DNA from: a virus
Length of the DNA stretch: 44,289 bases
IMG/VR virus record: IMGVR_UViG_3300023119_000049
Span: 1 to 44,289 of that record
Reading direction: 5' to 3' (one strand)
Shown: positions 1 through 6,286 of the stretch, one piece after another
Layout: every line of letters starts with the position of its first letter
How positions within the stretch are numbered: position 1 is the first letter of the stretch
Position numbers and translations under genes: made by a program
The notes under the pieces: generated by a model
What the model was told of the DNA's origin: nothing
Databases searched by the model: none
What the model saw: the letters and a program-made list of their open reading frames with translations, nothing else

Positions 1-548
1 TTATGCACACCAGCCATAGCACATCCTTTTTGCATCACTAATGAATTCCAAGCATCTCTTGTTCCTGAAGTTGGAGGGGGTGCCATAATTTTAATTTCTT
101 GATTTGGAAATCGTGGATGAATCTGACTCCAATTTGTTGGTTTTGGTCCATGCTCTGCCATTGCTTTCCATAACTCACCAACAGTTAGATTCATTCTTCT
201 TTCTCCTGCTTTGTTGGCAAAAACAATACCATCATTTCCTACTTTGATTTCAATAATATCAGTCACGCCATTCTTCGCACACAATTCCTTTTCGCTACCT
301 TTGATAGCACGGGAAGCGTTGGTGAAATCGGGATGTTGTGGTCCTAATCCAGCACAAAAAAGTTTCATTCCTCCACCGGTTCCTGTTGATTCTACAATCG
401 GTGTTTTAAATCCATTTCGTCCATGTTTTTCAGCAACAACTGTTGTGAACGGATAAACGGTTGATGAACCTACAATTTTAATATGTTCTCTTGCGAATGC
501 GGTTGCGGATAGTGTAATAAGTGTGAGTAGTAGAAAAAGTTTCTTCAT
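1..548 (-). CDS. pstS: Phosphate-binding periplasmic protein PstS (partial, C-terminus off window)
   Basis: The start ATG is at 548-546, and 182 codons are visible before the frame leaves the left edge. The N-terminus is a Sec signal peptide (MKKLFLLLTLITLSATAFA) followed by the mature start REHIKIVGSSTVYPF. GSSTVYPF, ESTGTGGGMKLFC and PTSGTRDAW are typical PstS phosphate-contact segments. Full-length PstS is usually 320-350 residues, so about half is present. In the family the protein binds phosphate in the periplasm for the PstCAB transporter. Phage copies known from marine myoviruses are thought to boost host phosphate uptake during infection. Tandem Pho-box-like repeats lie 67-105 bases upstream and a tmRNA gene lies beyond them. 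PstC, PstA and PstB are not in the window, so it would have to work with the host transporter. Confidence 0.93.
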   Translation of the reverse strand, partial: MKKLFLLLTLITLSATAFAREHIKIVGSSTVYPFTTVVAEKHGRNGFKTPIVESTGTGGGMKLFCAGLGPQHPDFTNASRAIKGSEKELCAKNGVTDIIEIKVGNDGIVFANKAGERRMNLTVGELWKAMAEHGPKPTNWSQIHPRFPNQEIKIMAPPPTSGTRDAWNSLVMQKGCAMAGVH

Positions 549-614
549 AAATGAATTCTCGGCTAAATGTTAGAAAAAGAGGCGACATTACCTCATTTCT
601 ATTTAGAAAAATAA

Positions 615-653
615 TGTTAGATTTCAGTTAGATGAATGTTAGGATTGTGTTAG
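615..653 (-). promoter_or_regulatory. Tandem Pho-box-like direct repeats upstream of pstS
   Basis: Read on the minus strand, CTAACA occurs at 653-648, 642-637 and 620-615, and CTAACT at 631-626. The starts are spaced exactly 11 bases apart with 5-base AT-rich spacers. An 11-bp period of a 6-8-base half site is the geometry of PhoB boxes. A fifth, out-of-phase CTAACA lies at 573-568. The array sits between the tmRNA and the pstS start, where a PhoB-activated promoter would be expected. The half site differs from E. coli CTGTCAT, so binding by the host PhoB is inferred. Confidence 0.72.
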
Positions 654-659
654 GATGGT

Positions 660-905
660 GAGACTGTTTTGGTGACAAGGAACAGCCTCAATCCTCGTCT
701 ACATCATGCTGCTAGCGCAACCTGTGCAGAGGTATAATCAGCTGGGTTTGCAGTTGATTTAGTTTGATGTAGGTCATCACCCTCTTTGTACTCCTCAGTA
801 TCTTTTTCCCAAGTCGAATCTATTCGGCCCCCTACACTATACAAAATCTTGCATAGTCTGGTGGAGCCGGGGACGAACTGCCCGCCCCGTCCTTAGCGAA
901 TATTT
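660..905 (-). ncRNA. ssrA: tmRNA, circularly permuted two-piece form
   Basis: The minus strand reads acceptor piece first, then coding piece. The acceptor piece (about 905-859) has a T-arm containing GTTCG and ends in CGGCTCC-A-CCA, with CCA at 861-859. The coding piece starts at 831 with GGGGCCG (831-825), which pairs all seven bases with CGGCTCC (869-863) and includes the G3-U70 wobble that specifies alanine. It is followed by the tmRNA D-loop signature GATTCGAC. The tag reading frame at 751-704 gives ANPADYTSAQVALAA and a TGA stop. The 27-base intervening loop (858-832) forms a 9-bp hairpin (857-849 with 844-836). A short helix joins CTTGG (813-809) to CTAAG (896-892), as expected for H2. 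The coding piece probably ends in the hairpin at 689-660. The outer ends are approximate. It would rescue stalled ribosomes together with host SmpB and RNase processing. Confidence 0.92.
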
Positions 906-912
906 TCCTGAA

Positions 913-1698
913 TCAACATACAAATTTCACATTTTTCTTTAGTCTACCTTTTATTAGCCCAGTAGTATCTTCATACGGTGCTAAATAATATTCTTTTTCA
1001 CCGTCATTATACCATTTTAGTCCAAACGTACTTCTTTCTTGTATACCTTTTCTTTTTCTTGTCCATTCCGTTAGAAGTATATAACCTTCCTTTTTTATTT
1101 TTGTTCTCATTTTAAACATATCTTCTAATTTTGCATCAGGGTGAATATACCAAGGCTTATTGTATTGCGAATTTTTTTCACCCTTTTTCGAATCAGACAT
1201 TCTTTTTTTCGTTCTTTTCTTTTGTTCAGGCGTTCTATTTTTTAAAGCTTTTTTACCTAATTCACTGCAAAGTTTTTGATGTTCCTTGTTGTAAGCAAAA
1301 TTTCCAGATTTCTTTTTTGATTCTTCTGAAAATATACCAACACCTTTTTCTATGCATGTTTTTCCAGCTTTTCTGCTTATTTGTTTTTTTAGTTCAGAGT
1401 CTGAATTAATGTGAGTAAAACCACCATCACCCTCTTCAGGTTTTAAATTAGCCCAAGAAGGATCTTCGACAACATTCCAAAGTTCTGAGTAGTAAAGACC
1501 TCTTTCTTTTATTTCTTCTTTATCCTCAGATTCAAATAGGATTGTTGTTGTCACATTTTTTTTCCCACCACCATGAACTTTCAAATGATTTAGCCACCTT
1601 GTGCCAGATCCGGCATATCTATCAGGATTTTTTGCCTCAGTTTTCCCGAGATACTTCAAACCACTTTTATGTTCTTTTACATATAATTTTATTGTCAT
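913..1698 (-). CDS. GIY-YIG family homing-type endonuclease
   Basis: This 261-residue protein begins with a variant GIY-YIG module: KLYVKEH...LKYLGKT near residues 4-20, then the family's YAGSGTRWLNHLKVHG segment at about 28-44 and an E-rich helix. The middle (about 95-180) is basic with NUMOD3-like repeats of the ESKKKSGNF and PEQKKRTKKRMSDSKKG type, which bind DNA in free-standing phage homing nucleases. The C-terminus has a KWYNDGEKEYYLAPYED segment. It ends eight bases upstream of the tmRNA acceptor piece, so it may have been delivered next to that RNA gene, or its transcript may run into the tmRNA precursor. The precise target cannot be told from sequence. Confidence 0.8.
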   Translation of the reverse strand: MTIKLYVKEHKSGLKYLGKTEAKNPDRYAGSGTRWLNHLKVHGGGKKNVTTTILFESEDKEEIKERGLYYSELWNVVEDPSWANLKPEEGDGGFTHINSDSELKKQISRKAGKTCIEKGVGIFSEESKKKSGNFAYNKEHQKLCSELGKKALKNRTPEQKKRTKKRMSDSKKGEKNSQYNKPWYIHPDAKLEDMFKMRTKIKKEGYILLTEWTRKRKGIQERSTFGLKWYNDGEKEYYLAPYEDTTGLIKGRLKKNVKFVC

Positions 1699-1704
1699 AT
1701 ATTC

Positions 1705-1863
1705 TTAATAATCTAATTTTATATATTCAAGCAAAGGACCTAATCTTTTAGTCCCATTATCATATTGTAGTTCCATCCTCACCTCTACTTTTTCAGAGCC
1801 ATCACCTTCTTTTGGAATGTCACCACAGGCAACAAGTAAAAAACAGACAAATAGATATCTCAT
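1705..1863 (-). CDS. Small predicted lipoprotein
   Basis: A 52-residue frame with a signal peptide and lipobox, MRYLFVCFLLVAC|GD, with Cys13 as the expected lipidated residue. The rest (DIPKEGDGSEKVEVRMELQYDNG...) is polar. Its ATG overlaps the TGA of the upstream gene as ATGA, which suggests translational coupling. It stops seven bases before the GIY-YIG gene. The family is not recognised. It would be anchored at the outer membrane or periplasmic face of the host. Confidence 0.6.
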   Translation of the reverse strand: MRYLFVCFLLVACGDIPKEGDGSEKVEVRMELQYDNGTKRLGPLLEYIKLDY

Positions 1864-2036
1864 CGAAGAATCCTCACTAAGAGAACATAAACTGTTGAAG
1901 ATTTTTTTGATTTATTTTTTATGTATTCGGTTTCTTCTTTTACCCAAGTTGAATGAATATCTTGAATATCAAATGGCTTTGTTTTTCCAATAAAAGTATT
2001 ATTTTCTTCGTATAATTCATAACAATAATAATTCAT
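1860..2036 (-). CDS. Small hypothetical protein
   Basis: A 58-residue protein beginning MNYYCYELYEENNTFIGKTKPFDIQDI. An AAAGGAA ribosome site sits seven bases before this ATG. A longer reading to 2123 would overlap the DUF1353 gene by about 60 bases and has no better ribosome site, so the inner start is preferred. The second half is basic (EYIKNKSKKS). No signal peptide, clear domain or homologous family is recognised. The stop overlaps the start of the small lipoprotein gene. Confidence 0.6.
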   Translation of the reverse strand: MNYYCYELYEENNTFIGKTKPFDIQDIHSTWVKEETEYIKNKSKKSSTVYVLLVRILR

Positions 2037-2061
2037 TTGAAGTTCCTTTAAGGATGGTAAA

Positions 2062-2556
2062 TTAAGATATTGTTCTTGCTGGTTTCCCACCAAACATACG
2101 AACAGCACGGTATGCTGTGCCAATCTTCCATTTAGGAACAGCAGGTTCAGAACACCGCATTGCTAAACGAAAAATCTTATCTGAGATTCTTCGTGCATCT
2201 TTCCATGTAAGTTCACCAATATCTGGATCTTCATGAAGTAATTTAGGATATGCTTTCGCACAATTCAAATAAAGAAAATCATGAATGACTGCACTACGAG
2301 CAACATCCCAAGGCGACATAATATTCCAGAATGGTCTTGGCACGGATGCCAAGTTTGTTTCAAAACCAATTGGTGCTGAAACTGTATAGCCAATTGTTCC
2401 ATCTTTTGTAAGATCATTTTCCATACCAATTCTTTTTAGCACAAATGCGTCATCATCTGTAATTTCATCCGATGTAAATGACAATGGACTTACCAGTTTC
2501 CATGTAAATGGTGGATTATATTCTGCTTTGAGTTTATCGTTAAATTGACCGGGCAT
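2062..2556 (-). CDS. DUF1353 family protein
   Basis: This 164-residue protein matches the DUF1353 pattern. It has a GFETNLASVPRPFWNIMSP segment (residues about 67-85), then RSAVIHDFLY with the family's conserved histidine-aspartate pair, and later a helix beginning ARRISDKIFRLAM. The family is common in phages and in bacteria with prophages, and its biochemical role is not established. The HDFLY motif looks like an active-site or metal-binding element, but that is inference. The start overlaps the 3' end of the upstream small gene by 17 bases. Confidence 0.85.
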   Translation of the reverse strand: MPGQFNDKLKAEYNPPFTWKLVSPLSFTSDEITDDDAFVLKRIGMENDLTKDGTIGYTVSAPIGFETNLASVPRPFWNIMSPWDVARSAVIHDFLYLNCAKAYPKLLHEDPDIGELTWKDARRISDKIFRLAMRCSEPAVPKWKIGTAYRAVRMFGGKPARTIS

Positions 2557-2698
2557 ATTCTTTCAACTGCTCCTTTGCTGCATGTTTTCTTTTCTTAGTG
2601 TTACGATTCCAACGACCTTCATTATTTCCAAACCAACGATATTGTGTGCACATTGTGCAGCGCACTGTTCTTTTCGAAGCTTTGCGTCTTTTTTTCAT
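2540..2698 (-). CDS. Small basic CxxC protein
   Basis: A 52-residue, strongly basic protein starting MKKRRKASKRTVRCTMCTQYRWFGNN. Cys14 and Cys17 form one CxxC knuckle; no second pair is seen, so a complete zinc ribbon is not present. The ATG overlaps the TGA of the upstream gene as ATGA, and its own stop overlaps the DUF1353 start by 17 bases. This dense packing and the phage-like composition support it as a real gene. The function is unknown; nucleic-acid binding is possible. Confidence 0.55.
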   Translation of the reverse strand: MKKRRKASKRTVRCTMCTQYRWFGNNEGRWNRNTKKRKHAAKEQLKEYARSI

Positions 2699-2928
2699 AG
2701 GTCTAAAAATCCTCCTCGTGATTCAATTTGTGCTCGAACCTTTTCCAAGCTCAATGCTTTAATACGATTCTTCTGAACATAGTCAGCACCCACTCTCATA
2801 TTTTCTCGCCAAGCACCTCCTGTGGATTCTGTTACATGAATAGCACCTTCTTCTGGCGTCTTTAATAAAGCTTCTTTTGCGTCACATCGATCTACAGTGG
2901 CTTTGATATAATATCCTTCTTGTGTCAT
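2695..2928 (-). CDS. Hypothetical protein
   Basis: A 77-residue soluble protein (MTQEGYYIKATVDRCDAKEALLKTPEEG...) with a GGAG ribosome site nine bases before the ATG. It begins as a beta strand, then becomes charged and helical near the C-terminus (ALSLEKVRAQIESRGG). No known domain is recognised. A perfect TATAAATA late-promoter-like element on the same strand lies at 3042-3049, about 115 bases upstream. The stop is coupled to the next small gene. Confidence 0.65.
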   Translation of the reverse strand: MTQEGYYIKATVDRCDAKEALLKTPEEGAIHVTESTGGAWRENMRVGADYVQKNRIKALSLEKVRAQIESRGGFLDL

Positions 2929-2982
2929 TGTTTTCTCCTATAGAATATCAGATAATTTTGAAAAAGTCAAGAAATATTAAAA

Positions 2983-3210
2983 TCAATTAAAACAATAGGA
3001 TTGCTCTTCTTTTTCACGAACACATAGTTTTCTACTTACCGTATTTATAGATCTTGACTCAAAAGTTCGATTTGAATGAGACCTACTTTTTTCAATTGTG
3101 TGAGTTATCGATTGACTTTGCTCATCTTCGCAGGTTTCATTGTCTTTTTCAATACAATTTTCTGAGCAACTGACTAAAAATAATGTAAGAATAACAATTG
3201 TTTGTTTCAT
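2983..3210 (-). CDS. Small predicted lipoprotein, cysteine-rich
   Basis: From the ATG at 3210 the protein is 75 residues and starts MKQTIVILTLFLVSC|SENC, a clear lipoprotein signal with Cys15 at the cleavage site. A longer start 36 bases upstream would put 12 residues in front of the signal peptide and is less likely. The mature part is polar with further cysteines (ENC, ETC, KLC, SYC) and a Ser/Arg-rich centre. It follows a 32-residue membrane peptide by eight bases. The pair recalls spanin genes in order only; the membrane partner is much too short for an inner spanin. Confidence 0.6.
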   Translation of the reverse strand: MKQTIVILTLFLVSCSENCIEKDNETCEDEQSQSITHTIEKSRSHSNRTFESRSINTVSRKLCVREKEEQSYCFN

Positions 3211-3218
3211 ATTGTTTA

Positions 3219-3317
3219 CTATGTGTGAGCCAGAAAAATAGCCCACAATCCATACAACGAACCAAAAATAATTATAACAGCAAATAGTTCAAGATAAAAT
3301 TGTGTTTTACTTCCCAT
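3219..3317 (-). CDS. Tiny membrane peptide
   Basis: A 32-residue frame, MGSKTQFYLELFAVIII followed by FGSLYGLWAIFLAHT. It is nearly all one hydrophobic helix with a short polar N-terminus. It overlaps the end of the large upstream gene by 11 bases, and a GGATGAGG stretch just before the ATG may serve as a ribosome site. It fills the gap before the lipoprotein gene, as phage micro-genes often do. Function unknown; it may not be translated. Confidence 0.35.
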   Translation of the reverse strand: MGSKTQFYLELFAVIIIFGSLYGLWAIFLAHT

Positions 3318-4764
3318 CCTCATCCTTGATACCAAAGATTTTTTTGATTTCGATTGTGATCGGTTTCTTTGGTCCAATGATATCATTGAAATGATGAATT
3401 GTTTTTTTCTTTTTATTTTTCATAATAAATGTTCCTTCTTTCATGTTGATTCTTGCGACAGGTTCAATTGACTTGTTTGAACTTGAAACAATAAGATCAG
3501 GTAGTGACTTGAGCTTTTTGGTGAGGCCTTTGACTTTCTCAGGTTTCAACCAGTCAGCCGGCTTGATGTTATGAACATCATACAAATCATTCTGAACTAC
3601 AGCATATAAATCTTTTTCTTCTAAATGTCTTTTGAGCATACTAAAATAATTCAAGATGAGTAGTGACCACTTTCCTTTGGTAAATCCAACTTCTTTTCCG
3701 GTGATTGCTTCAGTCGCAGCCAAATAAGAAACAAAGTAATTCGAGAACGCACCTTTTTCATTCGTGAAACTGATGTATTCAATCTGTTCCTTTTTCTTCG
3801 GTCCCACTGATTCTGGATAATTTCGATTATAATTCCAATCGACAACTTCTGCCTTTTGTTTACTGGTGTCGAAGAAAACAGCCTGTATTGGTTCGGACGG
3901 ATGAATAATTCCCTCACCGCTTTTATCAAAAGCACCATCGTATCCTAACGTACGAAACATCTTATTCCACATTGTCGTCATTTTTATTCTTAATGATTCA
4001 CGAATATCATCATGTTTATATGTAACTACACCATTCTCTTCATCAAATTCAATTTCATTAAGCATATAATAACAAGCAACTCTTGTCAAATTCCATAATT
4101 CACTTCCTGCCGAATCAATTCTTGATTCATCTGGTGCTTGAGTAATAATTGCGTAGATTTCTTTTTGATACCATTCAGGTGTATCATCAATAGAATCTTT
4201 GCGATTTTTCTTTGCCCAATCAAACATCATTTTCGAAAGAATATTTTGGACTTTTTTTAAATCAGCCCTACGATAATTATTCAAATCAAGCATTTTACCT
4301 TTTGCACGAATCAAATAGAAACCTGGCTGGTCAGCAGCAAAAGGAATATCTTTAAAAGTTCGTGTCTTTTTATCAGCATATCTTGAGAAAAGTTCTTTCA
4401 CAGGATAAGTGTAGAGACCATTTGGTGTTTTATATTTTGAATGTGGATTGATTCCTAACTTATATCCAGAAGTGTTTTTATCTTTGACATTTCTCAGTCT
4501 TTGTTTTTGTCGATGCTTATTGTCTAGATTACCAAGAGCAGAGGCAATTGCACTTCCAAGAATTGTTTCTTTACTTGTGTCTGGTTTACCTCTCTCGGTT
4601 TTCTTTGTCACTTGTTTATGACTTTGTTTACCAACATCAGACACAAAAGTGATATAGATATCACTATCGTTACGATATGGCCATAAGGTTTCCCAGATAC
4701 CAATTTTAGGATTTTTTTCTGGGTTTCTTCTTGCTTCTGTTAAAAATTGACTAAATGATTTCAT
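3307..4764 (-). CDS. Capsid-targeted internal protein candidate, paralogue of the protein at 24443
   Basis: A 485-residue protein beginning MKSFSQFLTE|ARRNP. The first 11 residues match the T4 internal-protein capsid-targeting peptide (MKTYQEFIAEA), and LTE|A fits the T4 prohead protease rule [IL]xE|[AG]. The body shares segments with the product at 24443: ARRNPxxNP, the SKYKTPNGLYTYPV segment, a PFAxDxP stretch, and GYDG...GEGIIHPSEPIQAVFF (about residues 285-315). The last of these resembles the C-terminal part of phage ADP-ribosyltransferase-like folds, but the full catalytic triad is not identified. Role inferred: a virion-packaged protein ejected with DNA. GAAGGA before the ATG is the ribosome site. 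Confidence 0.75.
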   Translation of the reverse strand: MKSFSQFLTEARRNPEKNPKIGIWETLWPYRNDSDIYITFVSDVGKQSHKQVTKKTERGKPDTSKETILGSAIASALGNLDNKHRQKQRLRNVKDKNTSGYKLGINPHSKYKTPNGLYTYPVKELFSRYADKKTRTFKDIPFAADQPGFYLIRAKGKMLDLNNYRRADLKKVQNILSKMMFDWAKKNRKDSIDDTPEWYQKEIYAIITQAPDESRIDSAGSELWNLTRVACYYMLNEIEFDEENGVVTYKHDDIRESLRIKMTTMWNKMFRTLGYDGAFDKSGEGIIHPSEPIQAVFFDTSKQKAEVVDWNYNRNYPESVGPKKKEQIEYISFTNEKGAFSNYFVSYLAATEAITGKEVGFTKGKWSLLILNYFSMLKRHLEEKDLYAVVQNDLYDVHNIKPADWLKPEKVKGLTKKLKSLPDLIVSSSNKSIEPVARINMKEGTFIMKNKKKKTIHHFNDIIGPKKPITIEIKKIFGIKDEDGK

Positions 4765-4822
4765 ATTCCTTCAAGTGATGGTCTGTAAGCTTCTTCTTCA
4801 CAACTGCAAAATGCATAATACC

Positions 4823-5443
4823 TCATAAAGCAAATGACATATTATCTTTTGTAAGACCAGCATCTAAAATTACTGGCTTTGATTTATAAATTCCCCAATT
4901 GGATTTCTGACGATACTCACCTAATTGCAATCGGTTCTTCTTAACAAATTTGACAAATTCTTGAATCTTTTTATTTTTCTTTTCTTTATGGTCTTCATTA
5001 TTAATAATTGCTGAAAGAACTTTTCTCCATTCAGCAAAAGATACATCAAATTCACGATAGAAAATATTTTCATCAAACTTAGTTGCTTTGTGTAATAATA
5101 ACCATGAAGTATCTGCATTCTCGTTATCATCATATTCAATCATTGGAACCATGTATGGTGGATTCATGTCATACTTTTTATATAGATTTACTTCAGCTAA
5201 ATTTTGACGAAAGCCCTTGACATTCTTTGCAATTTTCATTACAGTTACATATTTTTTCTCATCAATTTCAAAAGCAGTTCGTCCAGAACCATTGCCAATT
5301 TTCTTGGCTTTTTCATTTGCTATGCTGATTTTCTTTTGGAAGCTCATTCGATCTCCTGTCCATTCGTCAGCATCCTGCCAACCGAGTTTATGTAATATTG
5401 TTTTTGTTTTTTCTTCAGTGAGAAATCTTGAAAATGATTTCAT
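4823..5443 (-). CDS. Kinase-like protein with capsid-targeting N-terminus
   Basis: A 206-residue protein starting MKSFSRFLTE|EK, with a targeting-like peptide. The body has the layout of a small protein-kinase-like fold: a glycine-rich loop GNGSGRTAF (50-58), a lysine strand VMKIAKN (Lys70), a helix glutamate AEVNLYKK (Glu84), a hinge-like TSWLLLHKA, then NWGIYKSKPVILDAGLT, where Asn182 and Asp194 could act as metal ligands in place of the usual N and DFG. A clear HRD catalytic loop is missing, so activity is uncertain. The ATG overlaps the upstream stop (ATGA). If packaged in the head, it could modify host proteins at the start of infection; that is inference. Confidence 0.7.
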   Translation of the reverse strand: MKSFSRFLTEEKTKTILHKLGWQDADEWTGDRMSFQKKISIANEKAKKIGNGSGRTAFEIDEKKYVTVMKIAKNVKGFRQNLAEVNLYKKYDMNPPYMVPMIEYDDNENADTSWLLLHKATKFDENIFYREFDVSFAEWRKVLSAIINNEDHKEKKNKKIQEFVKFVKKNRLQLGEYRQKSNWGIYKSKPVILDAGLTKDNMSFAL

Positions 5444-5700
5444 TTAGGAAATTCTTTCAATAATTTTGATTCAGTTGTAGGTCTTTGGCTTTCATCATCA
5501 AACCAAAACTTGATGAGTATTGACACATATTTTTTTAATTGTAAAGGTAAAATTTCTTTGCTAATCTCAACACCAAACTTTCGTAATGCAATTTCTTTTG
5601 CTTTTTGGTTTTTCATACCAAAAATTATAAGAAGTTGTTCATGATAATTTTTTCTTAATTTCGTTGCTTGTTCAAGAACAAAATCTTTGTAAGTTTTCAT
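5440..5700 (-). CDS. Small internal-protein-like gene with capsid-targeting peptide
   Basis: An 86-residue, lysine-rich helical protein starting MKTYKDFVLE|QATKL. MKTYxxF is identical to T4 IPIII at five of the first seven positions. Its small size and positive charge match T4 internal proteins IPI-IPIII, which are packaged with DNA and cleaved after xxE by gp21. The rest (AKEIALRKFGVEISKEI...) shows no recognised domain. The start overlaps the stop of the upstream internal-protein-like gene, and its own stop overlaps the start of the kinase-like gene. Confidence 0.65.
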   Translation of the reverse strand: MKTYKDFVLEQATKLRKNYHEQLLIIFGMKNQKAKEIALRKFGVEISKEILPLQLKKYVSILIKFWFDDESQRPTTESKLLKEFPK

Positions 5701-5960
5701 TTTTCAAAGAAACGTTGAAGTATACTAAAATCATTTTTAAATTGTTCAAAAGAATCTGAATTTCTTTTTATCATATCAGTAATCTTTTTTCTTTGAAGAG
5801 CGGTCAATTCTGTCTCACCTAATTCTTTTAGACCTTTAGCAAAATCATTGTAACCTTTATTCAGGGTAGCGATCGCAAAGGTCACTTTGTCAAATGCTTT
5901 GACCGTTTTTTGTTGATTTGAATTTTCAGTAACTTGACGAAATTCCTTATAAGTTTTCAT
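5697..5960 (-). CDS. Small internal-protein-like gene with capsid-targeting peptide
   Basis: An 87-residue protein, MKTYKEFRQVTE|NSNQQ. A start six codons upstream (to 5978) is possible, but the inner ATG places the targeting peptide at the N-terminus as in its neighbours. The protease site would be VTE|N, two residues later than in T4 IPIII. The rest is predicted helical and charged, with a four-helix or coiled-coil feel (FAKGLKELGETELTALQRKKITDMIKRN). The ATG lies inside the 3' end of the upstream membrane-protein gene. It is coupled to the next gene by a four-base overlap. Confidence 0.62.
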   Translation of the reverse strand: MKTYKEFRQVTENSNQQKTVKAFDKVTFAIATLNKGYNDFAKGLKELGETELTALQRKKITDMIKRNSDSFEQFKNDFSILQRFFEK

Positions 5961-6276
5961 CTTTCTTTTCTTCTTCATCGATTGTTATATTATCTGGCTG
6001 ATGGGTTCGATATTTTTCTTCAAAGTAATCATGTGTTTGATAGGCAGCAACAAGATATCCAAACATAAAGGAGGCAATCACTAAAAAAGTTGTTGTCAAA
6101 TTTCGTTGAAGACCACCTTTGCCTTTATTTTTCTTGATACCTTTGTAGACCAAATAAGTGGCTAAGATTGTTGTGATAATTGCAAGCGCAATTGTCCATG
6201 GATTTTGAACAAAGGTAATTGCACTACTTCCTCCTACCATGAAGATGAGTGCTGAGATCCAGCATTGGGGACAAAT
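5947..6276 (-). CDS. Two-helix membrane protein with N-terminal CPxCW, probable ATT start
   Basis: The first ATG in frame is at 6240, but no ribosome site precedes it. Upstream the frame stays open and reads CPQCWISALIF directly after a strong AGGAGG (6285-6280) and an ATT codon at 6276-6274. I place the start at that ATT, giving 109 residues. The protein then has a hydrophobic segment (NPWTIALAIITTILATYLVY), a basic loop (KGIKKNKGKGG), a second helix (TTFLVIASFMFGYLVAAY) and an acidic tail. The function is not recognised. The ATT start is inference; the ATG form would be 97 residues. Confidence 0.65.
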   Translation of the reverse strand: MCPQCWISALIFMVGGSSAITFVQNPWTIALAIITTILATYLVYKGIKKNKGKGGLQRNLTTTFLVIASFMFGYLVAAYQTHDYFEEKYRTHQPDNITIDEEEKKDENL

Positions 6277-6286
6277 TTTTCCTCCT

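Noticed and set aside
211-456. Plus-strand frame of 81 residues at the left edge
   Set aside because: It lies opposite a clear PstS reading frame with a signal peptide and conserved motifs.
2983-3317. Possible spanin pair (membrane peptide plus lipoprotein)
   Set aside because: The membrane peptide has only 32 residues, with no periplasmic coiled-coil, so it cannot be an inner spanin.
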